From: Pseudomonas sp. 14P_8.1_Bac3
GTDB taxonomy: Bacteria > Pseudomonadota > Gammaproteobacteria > Pseudomonadales > Pseudomonadaceae
NCBI RefSeq assembly: GCF_025466085.1
Contig: NZ_JANLOD010000032.1
Location: 102,482 to 166,481, forward strand
Reading direction: 5' to 3'
DNA: 64,000 nucleotides
Position numbers and translations under genes: made by a program
The notes under the pieces: model-generated
Database searches by the model: none
What the model saw: the letters and a program-made list of their open reading frames with translations, nothing else
What the model was told of the DNA's origin: nothing
Part shown: piece by piece, positions 56,073 through 64,000 of the stretch
Layout of the letters: every line of letters begins with the position of its first letter
How positions within the stretch are numbered: position 1 is the stretch's first letter

Positions 56073-58304
56073 TCAATCACCTATTGAAGGAAAGTCGGAG
56101 CAGGACGGGCGCAGCGGCGGGTCATCATTGCCGACTGAGATCGCGAGGAATTTGCGCAGGCAGTTTTCCAGTAGGCGCGATACGTTGTTGTCGTAGTGGT
56201 TATGCGACAGGCTGCCGCAAAACGTGATGGACCCGACCGAAAACAAGCCGCCGCCGTTTTCGTCGATGCCATAGATGATGTTGGAACGGATGCCGCCGTA
56301 AGGTCGCGGGCCACCGTCAAAGACGCCCGGAAGCAGCAGCTCTTCGAAAGTGGTTTCAAAGGTCGGGCCATGACCTTCGGAGGCGGCAATCACCGTCACA
56401 AAGTCCGGGGTCCCCAGGTCCGCACAGACCTGGTCGATCTCGAAGCCGGCAGCGCCCCCTCCCGAAAGACCGAAATCGCCGATTCTTTGTTCGGGGGGGA
56501 TGCCTTCGAACAGGAAGGCCAATTCACTGCGAAACGATTCCGGGGTGCGGACGTAATACGTTCCTTCGAACGCACCTTCGGCGGTGAAGCCTACGCCGGT
56601 GACTTGTTGTGGTGCGATGCCGTTGCGGCGCCACAAACCCCCGTACTCTCCATCGAGTTGGTGGTAATACTCGCCGGGCTGGCTGGCCCAGACGCGCATG
56701 CCGCCTTCCGCCCGACGCACCTCGATCATGTGCGGGTGGTTTGGGTCGCGGCCGATTTTCCAATAGAAACCGTTGCCGCCGAGGTACATCAATTTTCCGC
56801 CGCCTTCGCGATAGGTGATCAACGCTTCCAACGTGCGGCGTGTGTGATATTCAGGCTGGGTGCCGGTCAGCACGACATCGTAGTGCGCAAGGGCATCGAC
56901 GCCTTCACGGTCGAGGTCTTCATCTGTGATGACATCGAACTCAAAGCCCTTGGCTCTCAACCAGTCGGTCAGGTGTGAGTCCGATGCAAAGCCGCGCATG
57001 CCCGAGCCATTCTCGTCCGGGTATACCAGATAGCCCGGACGCATCGTCATGATCGGCCGCAGCCGGGACGAAAGGGTTATCCCTGAACCATCCGGGTGAC
57101 GGTTGTAGTTTGAGTAGCCGAAGGCGCCGACCACATCCGGGTTATGCGGATAGGCATTCCATTCTCTGACCCTTTTTTGCAGCGCACCTGAGAATGTTCC
57201 ACGAGCATGATTCGCGTAGGCGATGTAGGTGAATGTGGGCGCCAGAAAGAGGATTTTTCGGCGGGGCGAGTCTGCGCCAGGCAGAACGTAGAAGGGGATA
57301 GTGTCGTTGCCTGACGGGTTGTCGACGATCAGGCCGTAGACTCCAGATGGCACACCTGCGGGTACTCGCACCGCCAGGGTCGTGTTCCATTGGCAGTCAC
57401 TCAGGTCATCGGCGTGGAAGGTGATGGCTGCGTATTCGTCGGGCGCGGTTTTCCAGTCCATGTTTCGACCGGTCCATCCCGAAGACCGCACGCCACGCAT
57501 CGGCATGTTGACCAGGGTGAGATGGCGCGAGGAATCAATGTCATCGTTAACCGTTTGCTTATGCAAATTGTTGGCGAAAGACCAGCGCGCAAGCACTTCA
57601 GTGTCGCCTGTCGCGCCAACCCGCGAACGGGTCAGGCAGGGCGCTTCGATGGAACCGTTGAAGCAATCGACGGGGTGGCCGCTCCAGATTGCGGCTAGAC
57701 ACAGATGGCTGCTGTTCTTGAGGGTGGCTTGAAGACCCTCCAGCCGGGTGCGGGTTTCGGCGGTTTTTCGACTGCCCACGAGCGTCGAACGAATGACGAT
57801 GTCTTGCAGGCCGAAGCAGATTTCCAACTGGCTCCATCGGTTGCTTTCCAGACGAAGGTCGAGCTTCTGGCAGGTGGGCATTCCCAGCCTTTTCAAAAGT
57901 AGCGTTCCTTGATTGAGCGCTAATGCGAAGCCCGTCGTTCCAGCCTCATCCTGCAACGAACAAATCACCTGGTCGGTGTTGCTGAACAGTGTGGGTTTGA
58001 TGAGCAGCGACAGCGTCAGATTGCGTGCGTCGCTGAGGGAGGGCAGGGGGCCGATTGCACATGATCCGAGGTGGGTCTTTTGCTCGGTCGCGCGATAGCT
58101 TTGTTCCAGGCCGAAATCCACTTCCGTGCTTTTGAGGCCTGGGCCATGTGGATTGGGATCGCAGCAGTCCAGCCTGACGACCTTTGCGCGAATGTCTCGA
58201 CCACCTGTCGAGGAAATTTTGAACTCGAGCAATTCCCCGGGCGGTGCGCTTAGCGGCGTTACGTAGCCGATCACTGTCGGGGAATTGATTTTTGAATGGG
58301 TCAT
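56073..58304 (-). CDS. Large-subunit-type N,N-dimethylformamidase-like protein
   Basis: A 743-residue protein with the layout of dimethylformamidase large subunits (about 760 residues): a jelly-roll/LamG-like domain (about 60-250), a linker, and a C-terminal GATase-like domain. The iron site of the Paracoccus enzyme uses two Tyr and one Glu; here Glu485 in TGTQPEYHTRR, Tyr363 in FTYIAYANH, and Tyr397/Tyr400 in FGYSNYNRH lie at similar spacing. No small-subunit gene is visible nearby. Its natural amide substrate is unknown. First gene of a minus-strand operon with LDH2 and GNAT genes, behind operator 4. Confidence 0.75.
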   Translation of the reverse strand: MTHSKINSPTVIGYVTPLSAPPGELLEFKISSTGGRDIRAKVVRLDCCDPNPHGPGLKSTEVDFGLEQSYRATEQKTHLGSCAIGPLPSLSDARNLTLSLLIKPTLFSNTDQVICSLQDEAGTTGFALALNQGTLLLKRLGMPTCQKLDLRLESNRWSQLEICFGLQDIVIRSTLVGSRKTAETRTRLEGLQATLKNSSHLCLAAIWSGHPVDCFNGSIEAPCLTRSRVGATGDTEVLARWSFANNLHKQTVNDDIDSSRHLTLVNMPMRGVRSSGWTGRNMDWKTAPDEYAAITFHADDLSDCQWNTTLAVRVPAGVPSGVYGLIVDNPSGNDTIPFYVLPGADSPRRKILFLAPTFTYIAYANHARGTFSGALQKRVREWNAYPHNPDVVGAFGYSNYNRHPDGSGITLSSRLRPIMTMRPGYLVYPDENGSGMRGFASDSHLTDWLRAKGFEFDVITDEDLDREGVDALAHYDVVLTGTQPEYHTRRTLEALITYREGGGKLMYLGGNGFYWKIGRDPNHPHMIEVRRAEGGMRVWASQPGEYYHQLDGEYGGLWRRNGIAPQQVTGVGFTAEGAFEGTYYVRTPESFRSELAFLFEGIPPEQRIGDFGLSGGGAAGFEIDQVCADLGTPDFVTVIAASEGHGPTFETTFEELLLPGVFDGGPRPYGGIRSNIIYGIDENGGGLFSVGSITFCGSLSHNHYDNNVSRLLENCLRKFLAISVGNDDPPLRPSCSDFPSIGD

Positions 58305-58330
58305 TCAGCTACTACCTGATGTTTTTATCG

Positions 58331-58350
58331 AATATCGTATACCGTATCAG
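58331..58350. promoter_or_regulatory. GntR-type operator, site 4
   Basis: AATATCGTATACCGTATCAG, 27 bases before the dimethylformamidase-like gene on the minus strand; near-palindrome around GTATAC. Confidence 0.75.
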
Positions 58351-58480
58351 CTCTGTCAACGACATCGTGGCACTACGTGTGTAGCCGTTTTTTCTTCTTT
58401 ATAGGCATTCGCTCTATTCACCTGTTGGTGCTGCCGCGATGGACGAAGCCGATCAATTTGGCAGTTGACGCACTTCGTTT

Positions 58481-58500
58481 ATCGTATACCATATCTGAAA
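58481..58500. promoter_or_regulatory. GntR-type operator, site 5
   Basis: ATCGTATACCATATCTGAAA, 58 bases before the second proline-racemase-type gene. With site 3 it shares GTATACCATATC exactly. Confidence 0.75.
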
Positions 58501-58557
58501 TGGCGACTAATCCATGCCATTAACCCGCTTTCGAACCCTGAGATATGGAGAATACGA

Positions 58558-59565
58558 ATGCAGTACGAACGATCATTTGCCACTGTGGAGCTGCACACGA
58601 GCGGGGAAACATTCCGTCTCGTTACCCAGGGACTGCCAAAGGTGCCTGGCGCCACCATCGTCGAGCGCAGCACCTGGTTGCAACAGAATGCCGACCACTA
58701 CCGGCGTGCGCTGATGCTTGAACCTCGCGGCCACAAGGATTTGTATGGTGGCTTCCTCACCGAACCGGTGAGTGCAGAAGCCGATTTCGGCGTGATTTTC
58801 CTTAATAACATGGGCTACAGCCCTCACTGCGGGCACGGGGTCATCGCGCTGGCAACGGCTGCCGTTGAATTGGGCTGGATTGAGCGCAGATCTCCAGAGA
58901 CTCGTGTCGGTATCGATACGCCTTGCGGTTTCATCGAGGCGTTTGTCGAGTGGGATGGCACGCGGACGGGCGCGGTACGTTTCGTCAACGTGGCCTCATT
59001 CATTTTCGAGCGCGACGTGACGGTGACCACTCCGACTTTCGGCAAGGTCACGGGTGATATCGCCTACGGTGGTGCGACGTATTTCTATGTCGATGGCCGG
59101 CCGCACAATATCGGTATTCGCGAAAAAGACCTGTCGGCGCTTACCCAGTTCGGCTATGAAATCAAAGCCGCGATCAACGCCCGCGGCGCTTTTGTCCATC
59201 CAGAAATTCCGGAATTCAACGACGTGTACGGCGTCATGGTATATGGCGATCCGCGTCACGAAGGTTCAACCCAGGCTAACTGCTGTGTGTATGCGGACCG
59301 GGCGATTGACCGATCCCCGACTGGTTCTGGCACTGCAGGCCGTGTGGCGCAACTCTATCTGCGTGGCGAACTGTCGACTGCCGATACGCTGGTCAACGAG
59401 TCCATCATTGGTACCGTGTTCAAGGGCCGCGTACTCAGCGAAACCAAGGTCGGCCCGTTGGACGCCGTCATCCCTGAAGTGAGCGGAAAGGCCCATATCT
59501 GCGGTTTCGCCAACTGGATCATCGACGAGACGGATCCGCTTACCTACGGTTTTCTAGTCCAGTGA
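58558..59565 (+). CDS. Trans-3-hydroxy-L-proline dehydratase-like enzyme (Cys/Thr type)
   Basis: A 335-residue proline-racemase-superfamily protein. The first catalytic Cys is present (GYSPHCGHGVIAL, Cys about residue 89), but the second is Thr (AIDRSPTGSGTAGR, about residue 256). In the human trans-3-hydroxy-L-proline dehydratase the same Cys/Thr pair abolishes racemisation and leaves dehydration to pyrroline-2-carboxylate. ATG at 58558 has GGAGAATACGA; the upstream frame contains operator 5. It pairs with the Ser/Cys homologue at 49.6 kb. Confidence 0.87.
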   Translation: MQYERSFATVELHTSGETFRLVTQGLPKVPGATIVERSTWLQQNADHYRRALMLEPRGHKDLYGGFLTEPVSAEADFGVIFLNNMGYSPHCGHGVIALATAAVELGWIERRSPETRVGIDTPCGFIEAFVEWDGTRTGAVRFVNVASFIFERDVTVTTPTFGKVTGDIAYGGATYFYVDGRPHNIGIREKDLSALTQFGYEIKAAINARGAFVHPEIPEFNDVYGVMVYGDPRHEGSTQANCCVYADRAIDRSPTGSGTAGRVAQLYLRGELSTADTLVNESIIGTVFKGRVLSETKVGPLDAVIPEVSGKAHICGFANWIIDETDPLTYGFLVQ

Positions 59566-59610
59566 GACCAACAATAACGATCTAAGAGCTGTAATTTTAC
59601 TGCCCCGATA

Positions 59611-59627
59611 ATACGTATACGATATCC
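59611..59627. promoter_or_regulatory. GntR-type operator, site 6
   Basis: ATACGTATACGATATCC, before the ABC transporter genes; shares GTATACNATATC with sites 3 and 5. A TAAAAT -10-like hexamer lies at 59637-59642. Confidence 0.7.
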
Positions 59628-59653
59628 AAGATACGCTAAAATAAGCGTATCTT
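59628..59653. repeat. 26-bp perfect inverted repeat before the transporter operon
   Basis: AAGATACGCT (59628-59637) and AGCGTATCTT (59644-59653) around AAAATA, directly adjoining operator 6. Either a leader hairpin or a second operator. Confidence 0.7.
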
Positions 59654-59690
59654 GTTTCTGAGTTCAGCCAACAAACGAGGGGAACAAAAA

Positions 59691-60512
59691 ATGCGCATCA
59701 ACCAACTCATCATGGCCGCAGCCTTCGCTGCTTTGGGTACCACCGCCGTACATGCAGACCAGTTGGACGACATCATTTCGTCGGGCAAGCTGCGCTGTGC
59801 CGTGGAACTTGATTTCCCGCCGAACGGCTCCCGTGACAAGGACAATAAGCCAATCGGCTTCGACGTCGATTATTGCAATGATCTGGCCGCCGCCCTCGGC
59901 GTGAAGGCCGAAATCGTCGATACCCCAGACCCGGATCGAATTCCTGCCGTTCTGTCAGGACGAGCCGATGTCGGTATCGCCGTGGCTTCTGACACGCTTG
60001 AGCGTGCTAGAACGATCGGCTTCTCGATTCCCTATTTCGTCTTCAATACCATCATTCTTGCCCGCGAAGACTCCGGTATTAAAAGCGCCGATGACTTCAA
60101 GGGGCATACGGTGGGAGGCCCCGCAGGCGCCTATGAAACAACGGCTCTGAAAGAGACCGTGCAAAAGATCAATGACCCCGCAACCAAGCTTCTGACCTTC
60201 CAGTCCCAATCAGACAGCTTCCTGGCGCTGAGCCAGAAGAAGATTGATGCGACGTATACCACCGCGACGATTGCCACCCACGTCATCAAATCGGGGAAAT
60301 ACCCAGGTCTGAAGATTGTCGGTGAGGCGCCGGTTGACCCTGACTACTGTGCTTTCCTCGTGCAACGCCAGGAACAAGGGCTGCTGAACTTCGTGAATCT
60401 TTTCCTCAACCGTCAAGTTCGTTCCGGTCGCTATGCCGAGCTCTATGCGAAATGGGTAGGAACAGAAGGCGGGCCGGCTCCGGATCTGACTGTCAAAGGT
60501 ACCTATCGTTAA
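59691..60512 (+). CDS. Polar amino-acid ABC transporter substrate-binding protein
   Basis: A 273-residue type II binding protein with signal peptide (cleavage near VHA, about residue 22). LRCAVELDFPPNGSRDKDNK at the mature N-terminus and GFDVDYCNDLAAALGVKAEI are typical of the SBP_bac_3 family for polar amino acids, with the ligand-binding Arg in ERARTIGFSIPY. ATG 59691 has GGGGAACAAAAA. First gene of a four-gene uptake operon controlled by operator 6; the ligand is probably the island's substrate. Confidence 0.9.
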   Translation: MRINQLIMAAAFAALGTTAVHADQLDDIISSGKLRCAVELDFPPNGSRDKDNKPIGFDVDYCNDLAAALGVKAEIVDTPDPDRIPAVLSGRADVGIAVASDTLERARTIGFSIPYFVFNTIILAREDSGIKSADDFKGHTVGGPAGAYETTALKETVQKINDPATKLLTFQSQSDSFLALSQKKIDATYTTATIATHVIKSGKYPGLKIVGEAPVDPDYCAFLVQRQEQGLLNFVNLFLNRQVRSGRYAELYAKWVGTEGGPAPDLTVKGTYR

Positions 60513-60572
60513 ATAAAACGGGGCACTCGTTCCGGAAAAACAAAAACCTTTCGCGTAAAAAAAGGTAATCGT

Positions 60573-61235
60573 ATGTCTTATACCTTCCAGTGGCGCCCGG
60601 TCCTGGAGTCGCTTCCGGAGATGTTGTCGGGAGCGCTAGTCACCTTGGAGATTGCCACCCTGGCGATGGCAATTGGTACGGTGATAGCCGTCCTGTTGGC
60701 GCTTGCAAAACGATCGGGTAACAAAACCCTTTCGGGTCTGGCCAGCGTGTGGATTGAAACGGCGCGTAATACGCCAGCGCTGTTTCAAATTTACATGGTT
60801 TATTTCGGGCTGGGTTCCATTGGAGTTGGTATCGACTCTTACTATGCACTCCTGCTCGGTATCGTGTTTAACAACGCAGGCTACCTGGCAGAAACGTTCC
60901 GGGGCGGCTTCGCCGCCGTTCCGGAAACTCAGGTGCGGGCCGCTCGTTCGCTGGGTATGGGGGCGGCTCAGACGCTATGGCACATCGTGTTGCCGCAGAT
61001 GCTGCGGGCCGTGTTCCATGCAATGACTAACCAGATGGTCTGGTCAATTCTGATGACTTCTCTGGGGACTATCGTTGGGCTGACGAGTGACCTGACTGGC
61101 GTTACTCAACAACTTAACGTCATGACCTATCGCACCTTTGAGTTCTTCTTTGTTGCGGCTTGCTTGTACTACCTGATATCGAAAACATTCACGATTTGCG
61201 CGCGGCTACTCGCTTGGCGCCTGTTTCGTTATTGA
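60573..61235 (+). CDS. Amino-acid ABC transporter permease 1
   Basis: A 220-residue permease of the HisM/HisQ type with five hydrophobic segments and the coupling loop EAA motif (AETFRGGFAAVPETQVRAAR, SLGMGAAQTLWHIVLPQ). ATG after AAAAGGTAATCGT. 10 bases from the second permease. Confidence 0.9.
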   Translation: MSYTFQWRPVLESLPEMLSGALVTLEIATLAMAIGTVIAVLLALAKRSGNKTLSGLASVWIETARNTPALFQIYMVYFGLGSIGVGIDSYYALLLGIVFNNAGYLAETFRGGFAAVPETQVRAARSLGMGAAQTLWHIVLPQMLRAVFHAMTNQMVWSILMTSLGTIVGLTSDLTGVTQQLNVMTYRTFEFFFVAACLYYLISKTFTICARLLAWRLFRY

Positions 61236-61245
61236 GAGGTGCGCC

Positions 61246-61899
61246 ATGTTTTTTGAAGGGACATTAGCGTGGAGCGACATCCTGTTTTTATTGAAGGGTG
61301 CTGTTGTCACAATCGCTATTACATTAGCAGCCGTCGGTATAGGTACTTTGTTTGGTACGGTGTTCGGCCTTGTCAGGGCCGGTGCCGCCTGGTGGGTAAG
61401 TTCGCCCCTTGGTTGGGTGCTCGACATATTTCGCTCCGTGCCGCTGTTGATTCAATTGGTGATATTCAATTCTTTCAACAGTATGTTTCGGTTGCATTGG
61501 CCAACTTACGTGGTCGCTTGCCTTTGCCTTGGGGTGTATGCCGCGGCGCTCTGCACGGAGATCGTCAGGAGTGGGGTGGCGGGAGTGCCGACGACAACTC
61601 GGCGCGCGGCTCGATCACTGGGGTTGAGTTGGCGGCAGGAAGTGATTTCCATCACTTTGCCCATCGCGACCAGGATTGTATTTCCGAGCTGGATCGGTCT
61701 GGCCCTCGGGATAATGAAGGATACCTCGCTCGTATTGTGGATCGGCATTATTGAACTTCTGCGCAGTTCCCAGATTGTCACAACTCGGGTTCAGGAACCG
61801 CTAACAATCCTGGCAATTACCGGTGTGATCTACTTCTTGATGAGTTTTCCCATTGCGAGACTCGGCGCTCGGCTTGAGAAAAGGTGGCAAATACAATGA
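61246..61899 (+). CDS. Amino-acid ABC transporter permease 2
   Basis: A 217-residue HisM/HisQ-type permease, EAA motif [20 protein letters not shown] and [17 protein letters not shown]. Five membrane segments. Its stop overlaps the ATPase start by 4 bases (ATGA). GAGAGGTGC before the ATG. Confidence 0.9.
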   Translation: MFFEGTLAWSDILFLLKGAVVTIAITLAAVGIGTLFGTVFGLVRAGAAWWVSSPLGWVLDIFRSVPLLIQLVIFNSFNSMFRLHWPTYVVACLCLGVYAAALCTEIVRSGVAGVPTTTRRAARSLGLSWRQEVISITLPIATRIVFPSWIGLALGIMKDTSLVLWIGIIELLRSSQIVTTRVQEPLTILAITGVIYFLMSFPIARLGARLEKRWQIQ

Positions 61900-62618
61900 T
61901 TAAAATTGAAGACGTACATAAACACTTCGGCCCCTTGCATGTTCTCAAAGGTGTGAGCCTGAGTGTGAACAAGGGTGAAGTACTATCGATGATCGGTGGC
62001 TCGGGTTCCGGCAAGTCGACCATGCTGATGTGTATCAATGGCCTGGAAGATATCCAGCAAGGTCGTATCAGTGTCGATGGCATTCACGTCCATTCGAAAA
62101 AAACCGACCTCAATAAACTTCGGCAAAAGATCGGCATTGTATTTCAGCAATGGAATGCCTTTCCCCATATGACAGTGCTCGAAAACGTGATGCTCGCCCC
62201 GCGAAAAGTCCTGGGCAAGTCGAAGCAGGAAGCCGAGGCGATCGCTGTCGAAAAACTCCGGCATGTAGGCCTGGGTGAAAAGCTGACGACGTTTCCATCG
62301 CGTTTGTCGGGTGGGCAGCAGCAGCGGATGGCGATTGCACGCGCGCTGGCGATGTCGCCGGATTACATGCTGTTCGATGAGGTGACGTCCGCGCTCGATC
62401 CGCAACTTGTCGGTGAAGTATTGGATACATTGCGCATGCTGTCTCATGAAGGGATGACCATGATCGTGGTCACCCACGAAATGCGCTTCGCCCGCGAGGT
62501 TTCCGATCGTGTTGCCTTCTTCCATAAAGGTCAGATTCACGAGTTAGGGACTCCCGAGCAGATCTTCGACCGTCCGGAAAAAGCTGAAACAGCAGACTTT
62601 TTACGCTCGGTGCTCTGA
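61896..62618 (+). CDS. Amino-acid ABC transporter ATP-binding protein
   Basis: A 240-residue GlnQ/HisP-type ATPase: Walker [10 protein letters not shown] (about residues 34-42), Q-loop, signature [16 protein letters not shown], Walker [13 protein letters not shown], and switch His in [12 protein letters not shown] 61896 is preferred to an upstream GTG because it fits the stop-start coupling and has AAGGTGG about 9 bases before it. Last gene of the transporter operon; 212 bases then lead to putA. Confidence 0.93.
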   Translation: MIKIEDVHKHFGPLHVLKGVSLSVNKGEVLSMIGGSGSGKSTMLMCINGLEDIQQGRISVDGIHVHSKKTDLNKLRQKIGIVFQQWNAFPHMTVLENVMLAPRKVLGKSKQEAEAIAVEKLRHVGLGEKLTTFPSRLSGGQQQRMAIARALAMSPDYMLFDEVTSALDPQLVGEVLDTLRMLSHEGMTMIVVTHEMRFAREVSDRVAFFHKGQIHELGTPEQIFDRPEKAETADFLRSVL

Positions 62619-62830
62619 AGATCACGCTCTTGCAATGAGAGCGGCGAATGCCGCGGTTATCGGCTGATGCCGTAACCGCGGTTGTGGCGCCCATAGCGTC
62701 ATTTCACCTGGTGGCAACCATTGCCTGGTAGCACGCTGAAGTTGCCATGAGGGTCGCTTTTGCGCGTCTTCAATTCGGTCCATGACTGCTCCATTTTCCT
62801 TTTAACGGTTTCCTTGGCTGGGCTCTAATA

Positions 62831-64000
62831 ATGGCGACTACCCTCGGTGTGAAACTCGACGACCTGACCCGTGAACGTCTCAAATCTGCCGCCGCAGCGA
62901 TTGATCGGACCCCGCATTGGTTAATCAAACAGGCACTCTTCAATTGTTTGGAGAAGCTTGAAGGCGGAACCACGCTGGATGAACTGATAGGCACCAATCT
63001 CGGCGATCCGGAAGAACAAGGTGAGCTGTTAGTGGAGACGGCTTATCAGCCTTTTCTGGATTTGGCGGAGAACATCCATCCACAGTCGGTGCTCAGAGCG
63101 GCAATCACTTCCGCCTATCGGCGGCCGGAACAAGAGATGGTGCCGATGCTGTTGGAACAAGCGCGATTACCTTCAGAGGCGGCTTCATCGACTATCAAAT
63201 TGGCCGCCAGCATTGCCGAGAAGCTGCGCAATCAGAAAAACGCCAGCGGTCGGGCGGGACTTGTTCAAGGCTTGCTTCAGGAATTCTCGCTTTCATCGCA
63301 GGAAGGCGTCGCCCTGATGTGCCTTGCCGAAGCGCTCCTGCGCATTCCGGACAAGGGCACGAGAGATGCGTTGATCCGCGACAAAGTCAGCAATGGCAAC
63401 TGGCAGACGCATATCGGTAAAAGCGGCTCGTTGTTCGTGAACGCGGCGACGTGGGGACTGTTGTTGACCGGGAAACTGGTCTCCACCCACAGCGAAACCG
63501 GCATGACTTCAACGCTCACACGCATTATCGGCAAAGGCGGAGAGCCGCTGATTCGTAAAGGCGTGGACATGGCGATGCGGGTCATGGGCGAGCAGTTTGT
63601 CACCGGCGAAACCATTGCCCAAGCGCTGGCCAATGCCACCCGATTCGAGTCCAAAGGCTTTCGCTATTCCTACGACATGCTGGGCGAAGCCGCTCTGACC
63701 GAGCACGACGCACAAAAGTACTTGGCGTCTTACACCCAGGCTATCCATGCCATCGGCAAGGCTTCTCATGGACGTGGTATCTATGAAGGGCTTGGCATCT
63801 CCATCAAGCTCTCGGCACTGCACCCGCGTTACAGCCGAGCACAATACGATCGAGTCATGGGCGAGCTTTATCCGCGCCTGCTTTCATTGACGCTGTTGGC
63901 CAAAAGCTACGACATCGGTTTGAACATCGACGCTGAAGAGGCAGACCGCCTGGAGCTGTCGCTGGATTTGCTCGAGCGCCTTTGCTTCGAACCAAAACTG
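62831..64000 (+). CDS. putA: Proline dehydrogenase/1-pyrroline-5-carboxylate dehydrogenase PutA (partial, 5' end)
   Basis: First 390 codons of a trifunctional PutA, cut by the window end; the full protein is about 1300 residues. Visible: N-terminal ribbon-helix-helix DNA-binding domain (MATTLGVKLDDLTRERLKSA, residues 1-45), arm domain, and the start of the proline dehydrogenase barrel (FRYSYDMLGEAALT, GISIKLSALHPRYSRAQYDR). It oxidises proline to glutamate at the membrane and represses put genes. Placed right after the catabolic island whose likely end product is proline. The 212-base leader shows no GTATAC-type site. Confidence 0.95.
   Translation, partial: MATTLGVKLDDLTRERLKSAAAAIDRTPHWLIKQALFNCLEKLEGGTTLDELIGTNLGDPEEQGELLVETAYQPFLDLAENIHPQSVLRAAITSAYRRPEQEMVPMLLEQARLPSEAASSTIKLAASIAEKLRNQKNASGRAGLVQGLLQEFSLSSQEGVALMCLAEALLRIPDKGTRDALIRDKVSNGNWQTHIGKSGSLFVNAATWGLLLTGKLVSTHSETGMTSTLTRIIGKGGEPLIRKGVDMAMRVMGEQFVTGETIAQALANATRFESKGFRYSYDMLGEAALTEHDAQKYLASYTQAIHAIGKASHGRGIYEGLGISIKLSALHPRYSRAQYDRVMGELYPRLLSLTLLAKSYDIGLNIDAEEADRLELSLDLLERLCFEPKL

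Overview
The window reads as a chromosomal segment of a fluorescent-type Pseudomonas. The order usg-like gene, fimV, truA, trpF, accD, folC, dedD/SPOR, cvpA, purF, metZ is the Pseudomonas arrangement. Later come a standard thrS-infC-rpmI-rplT-pheS-pheT-ihfA-merR block, short GC-rich REP/REPIN-like inverted repeats (the TGTGGGAGC...GCTCGCGAAGG type), a FecI/FecR/FecA cassette and an RsmA/CsrA gene. Base composition is GC-rich with GC-rich third positions nearly throughout. The exception is a patchier stretch of orphan ORFs at about 26.2-27.4 kb, just behind a tRNA-Val.

Layout. 0-13.7 kb: housekeeping genes (cell-pole/pilus hub FimV, tRNA pseudouridine synthase, Trp, fatty-acid and folate synthesis, purine and methionine synthesis), with one frameshifted M24 peptidase gene. 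13.9-14.3 kb: tRNA-Val and two identical tRNA-Asp genes. 14.5-18.5 kb: an iron-type sigma/anti-sigma/TonB receptor system behind a Fur-box-like site. 19.0-24.5 kb: a four-gene operon for a Tat-exported molybdenum hydroxylase with a [2Fe-2S] subunit, a three-heme cytochrome c and an XdhC maturation protein. 24.6-31.3 kb: a PuuB-type amine oxidase, tRNA-Val, orphan ORFs, csrA, a SPOR lipoprotein, a DUF1654-endonuclease I operon with a LexA-like box, and a periplasmic asparaginase. 32.2-39.2 kb: a ribose operon rbsBACRKD ending in a secreted nucleoside hydrolase, so nucleoside cleavage and ribose uptake are linked. 39.2-41.3 kb: small proteins and a cold-shock gene. 41.6-48.9 kb: the translation block. 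Its thrS leader carries two hairpins that look like tRNA-Thr anticodon arms. 49.0 kb: tRNA-Pro.

49.6-62.6 kb is the most unusual part: an amino/imino-acid catabolic island. It holds two proline-racemase-superfamily enzymes with complementary active-site substitutions (Ser/Cys and Cys/Thr), an ornithine-cyclodeaminase-family reductase, a 4-oxalocrotonate-tautomerase-like protein, a FAD-dependent D-amino-acid-dehydrogenase-like enzyme, a GNAT protein, an LDH2-family reductase, a large dimethylformamidase-like protein and a polar amino-acid ABC transporter. A GntR/FCD regulator sits in the middle. Six near-palindromic sites around GTATAC (consensus about ATATCGTATACCATATC) lie before the regulator (two sites), the FAD enzyme, the dimethylformamidase-like gene, the second racemase-like gene and the transporter, so the island looks like one regulon. 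putA (proline to glutamate, cut by the window end) follows directly. This fits a route from a hydroxyproline-like or modified-proline substrate through pyrroline-2-carboxylate to proline. The real substrate, and why a dimethylformamidase-like amidohydrolase is present, are open questions.

Limits: everything here was read by eye from sequence and translations. No alignments, searches or folding calculations were run. Start codons were chosen from ribosome-binding sites and family lengths.
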